NCBI GenBank assembly: GCA_009760855.2
Contig: WPIO01000003.1
Location: forward strand, 12,707,501-12,730,000
Length of the DNA: 22,500 nucleotides
DNA from: Cristatella mucedo
Taxonomy: Eukaryota; Bryozoa; Phylactolaemata; Cristatellidae
Reading direction: 5' to 3'
Numbering within the stretch: position 1 is the first letter of the stretch; each line of letters begins with the position of its first letter. Positions 20,173-22,500 of the stretch are shown here, in pieces. The notes under the pieces are model-generated. The model had not been told where the DNA came from. It made no database searches and was given only the letters and a program-made list of their open reading frames with translations. A program made the position numbers and the translations under genes.

Positions 20173-21213
20173 GCTACATATATTTGGCATCTATATTATA
20201 ATAATTATTATTTGAATCATTACTCCCCACTTGCCAGTTGGTAGCCATCCGCGACCGAAGAAGCACTACCGATAGACGGAGCTCGAAACGTCATGCCGCT
20301 GAGCCGCCACGCTGCCCGAAACGCTTCTAGAGCCCGTGCGTCCTGGCACCGATGTCGCTGACCGCTGAGCCGGGCTGTGCTGTGCTTTGAATCCGCAGCT
20401 GCGGGAAAGCGACGAGCGACCGACGCGGTACTGGTCCTCCTCCTGCAGAGATCGTGGGTCGCGCTCGCCGGCAGCTCGCAGAAACCGGCGATCGGGTGAG
20501 CGAGTTTGGGCCCAATCAATCAATCCTTTCGCGAAAGTAGCGCTGGCGGTCGATTTAGATTTCGCACAGGACGCCAGCGCGCGAGAGAACTTGGCGCGGC
20601 TCGTCGAGCTGTCCGCTTCCGAACGGCAGCCAAAATGACGCAGCGGAGTGGAAGAGTTCCGGCTGCTGAAAGGCGGCGGCGAGTTCGGCGAGTTCGGCGA
20701 GCGCTACACCCGGCTCATAATGACTCATTACCAGCAGGAAATGCTGCCCAGTCAATCGATTCGCGATGCTGCGCTGACCAAGTCTTTCCAGCGCGCGCTA
20801 TTGACTTCCTCACGAGACGCACCAATTTCGCAGACAGATTAGTCAGGCGGCTGCCAGCTTCGGCGCCAACCCGACGCGGCGAGCGGCCGGCGGCGTTGGC
20901 GGCCGCTCGCCTTCTAGCCCAGCGACGGATAAGCGCTTCGGCAGCGCCGTCCAACTACTGCCGTTTATCGTGTAGCCACGCTAAGCTGTCGGCGTTTTTA
21001 ACATTTGTTCCGTCGTTTACTTGACGGAAAATACTGGAAGGATAAGGAGGGTAAACAATTTCGGCGAATCGGCCGAAATGACTCCCATGCCGACCTCGCA
21101 GTGTGGCTTCGAGGCTGGCTTCCGGCTGCGGCCGTAGCACGAGCTGAAGCCGCGAGCACGTCGCGTGCTCTCTGGCGAGAGACACTGACACAAGCTTCCG
21201 CGACGGCATGCTA
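20173..21213. other. CG-rich unassigned sequence
   Basis: Overlapping frames (20387-20638, 20506-21024 plus; 20220-20519, 20715-20954 minus) share the same bases and have no recognised domain. A short tandem repeat, GAGTTCGGC twice plus a partial copy, lies near 20681-20700. Nothing else is recognised. Confidence 0.4.
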
Positions 21214-21246
21214 CTTACGTACACGCACGCTCAAACGCATGCATGC

Positions 21247-21277
21247 ACGAACACACGCACACACGTACATAACACAC

Positions 21278-21326
<49 letters not shown>

Positions 21327-21329
21327 CAC

Positions 21330-21394
<65 letters not shown>

Positions 21395-21407
21395 TGTGTG
21401 TGTGTGT

Positions 21408-21454
<47 letters not shown>

Positions 21455-21488
21455 TGTGTGTGTGTGTGTGTATGTGTTTGTGTGGTGT
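21247..21488. repeat. (CA)n-(TA)n-(TG)n self-complementary block
   Basis: CA-type repeats (to about 21364) pass into (TA)n at 21365-21391 and then TG-type repeats to about 21488. The left and right arms are reverse complements in pattern, so the whole block can fold as a hairpin centred near 21378. Frames here give His-Thr, Tyr-Ile and Cys-Val runs only. Confidence 0.95.
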
Positions 21489-21495
21489 GTACATG

Positions 21496-21578
21496 CAGTG
21501 GGCTTGAGCCTCGTGGCAGGCATGAAGCGCCTGAATATAGATTAAGTTCTCTTAGGGCGCTATGCAAATGAAATATAT
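21496..21578 (+). mobile_element. SINE 3' portion
   Basis: Starts directly after the TG tract with a B-box-like GGCTTGAGCCT (21501-21511). It continues with ATGAAGCGCCTGAATATAG, GTTCTCTTAGGGCGCTATGC and an A/T-rich end. The A-box half is missing. Confidence 0.85.
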
Positions 21579-22280
21579 CTTTTCCCCCGAAAATAAGGTG
21601 TAACCAGATAAGAAGCCCTAGCATGACTTTCAGGATGCTCTTAATATAAGACCTATGCTAGAAATAAGCCCCAGTTAAGAATAATGAAGGGAGATCAGTT
21701 CGAGAACTGTGCGAAGCCTAGCCTGTTAGAGGTTGCGACTTGGGTGAAGAATTCACTTGATAAAGCTTCTGACAGCTGTGCTGCCAATACCGTCCGAGCA
21801 GACTAAACGACAAGAAGCGTTCATTTTAGAGGAGGGCTCTACTGCTGAACAAGAAATATTGGAGCCAATGGTTCTACGGAAAATTAATTCGCAAGAAATT
21901 AAGGTTAGAATTCGGGTTGCGGTGATTTATGACTGTGTTCCGGAAGAAGGCGAAATGACCGTATCTGATAAAACTAGATTTTGATATAAGAATAAAAGTA
22001 GGTTTAAATACATGAATAAATGAGTAAATATAAGTTGTCTTACATGATTATGTAAGACTTCACCTGCCACTAGGCCAAAATGCATCTTTTGAGCGCAAGC
22101 TAATGTATGATCCTGTCTTATTTTTCGAGAAATGCGGTGCATATACTGCTTCTGTGCGCATTCATTTTATATACATAATTTACTGCATATGAACATGCGC
22201 CTGTGCATAGAGATGTATTAATATGCAGAGACAAGCGCAAGGTTGCACCTGCGCTTGTACGCAGGCGGCCCAGTCTGCGC
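21579..22280. other. Unassigned AT-richer sequence with ATAAG-motif cluster
   Basis: Between 21591 and 21680, ATAAG-type words recur (GAAAATAAGG, AGATAAGAAGCCCTAG, AATATAAGACCTA, AAATAAGCCCC). This resembles a DNA-transposon-derived repeat built from AAATAAGnCC units, but the family cannot be fixed by eye. A plus frame at 21757-21984 (75 codons) and the rest show no recognised gene. Confidence 0.4.
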
Positions 22281-22390
22281 TATAAAGCATCCAGCCATGC
22301 TCGGGACGTTCGTCACACGGGATATCTGAGCGACATTACCTGATCTCGCTCGTTAGAATGCGGAAGTTCTCTCGGTTACCAATTAATAAA
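22281..22390 (+). promoter_or_regulatory. Possible TATA-box / polyadenylation-signal pair
   Basis: TATAAAG at 22281-22287 follows CG-rich sequence, and AATAAA lies at 22385-22390. This spacing is seen inside LTRs, but no partner LTR is in the window. It is a weak call based on two short motifs. Confidence 0.2.
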
Positions 22391-22424
22391 TACCGGACCA
22401 CATGTGACTGAGGCGAAGCTGGGT

Positions 22425-22459
22425 GCGATATCAAGTGCATTATTATTGTTTGTATTATC
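22425..22459 (+). mobile_element. Possible LINE tail end
   Basis: ATATCAAGTGCATTATTATT (from 22427) matches the last bases of the LINE tail (compare TATCAAGTGCATTAATATC at 18981-18999). Without the upstream core GTTCTCTGAGGGCGCT it is only a tentative fragment. Confidence 0.4.
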
Positions 22460-22500
22460 TCTATCTGTCAGGAAGCAAGTTTATCTCGAAGATTCACCCC

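Noticed and set aside
20506-21024. 172-codon plus frame as a host gene
   Set aside because: Several other frames are open over the same CG-rich bases, and no recognisable motif is present.
21005-21624. Overlapping His-Thr, Tyr-Ile and Cys-Val frames
   Set aside because: All are products of the CA-TA-TG block, and the same bases are open in several frames on both strands.

Overview
The window is metazoan nuclear DNA, most likely from an invertebrate, although the species cannot be fixed from the sequence. The signs are non-LTR and LTR retrotransposon remnants, a tRNA-derived SINE, very long AG, AC, AT and GACA microsatellites, and no operon-like packing of genes. No host gene could be supported. 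Apart from one 281-codon retrotransposon fragment, all recognisable coding sequence is broken by frameshifts and stops. Long reading frames over the microsatellites (Arg-Glu, Leu-Ser, Cys-Val, His-Thr repeats) are artefacts.

The dominant repeat is a CR1/L2-type LINE. It is present as about nine 5'-truncated copies on both strands: 1590-2583 minus, 2002-2079 plus nested in it, 3213-4149 plus, 8911-9506 minus, 13233-13458 plus, 13564-13809 minus, 17930-19021 plus, 20062-20172 minus, and a possible tail at 22425-22459. A tRNA-derived SINE (best copy 6843-6985, with A and B boxes) carries the same roughly 50-bp 3' tail as this LINE, which is the usual sign that the LINE machinery copies the SINE. 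The 17930-19021 LINE sits inside a SINE and is flanked by an 8-bp target duplication. Another LINE copy contains a 78-bp LINE insertion flanked by a 7-bp duplication.

From 11713 to about 14170 lies a decayed Ty3/gypsy-type LTR element on the minus strand. It shows the end of reverse transcriptase, RNase H and integrase, and is cut in two places by LINE 3' ends of opposite orientation. Two similar blocks at its edges look like LTR termini. Two fragments of a large uncharacterised repeat-associated protein family occur at 8487-8880 (plus) and 16035-16453 (minus). A second LINE family is represented at 4795-5110 (minus).

Other structure includes an unclassified repeat present twice (9933-10116 and 10194-10309), each copy ending in a (TA)n tract; the second tract is about 134 bp. 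There is a three-level GA/GACA/10-mer microsatellite at 4300-4669, a self-complementary (CA)n-(TA)n-(TG)n block at 21247-21488, and tail-to-tail inverted SINE tails at 6956-7018. Between these are CG-rich unique blocks (about 5160-6200, 10500-11700, 14170-15300, 16600-17130, 19060-19800, 20220-21200) in which no gene was recognised. They remain the best places for an undetected host exon or promoter.
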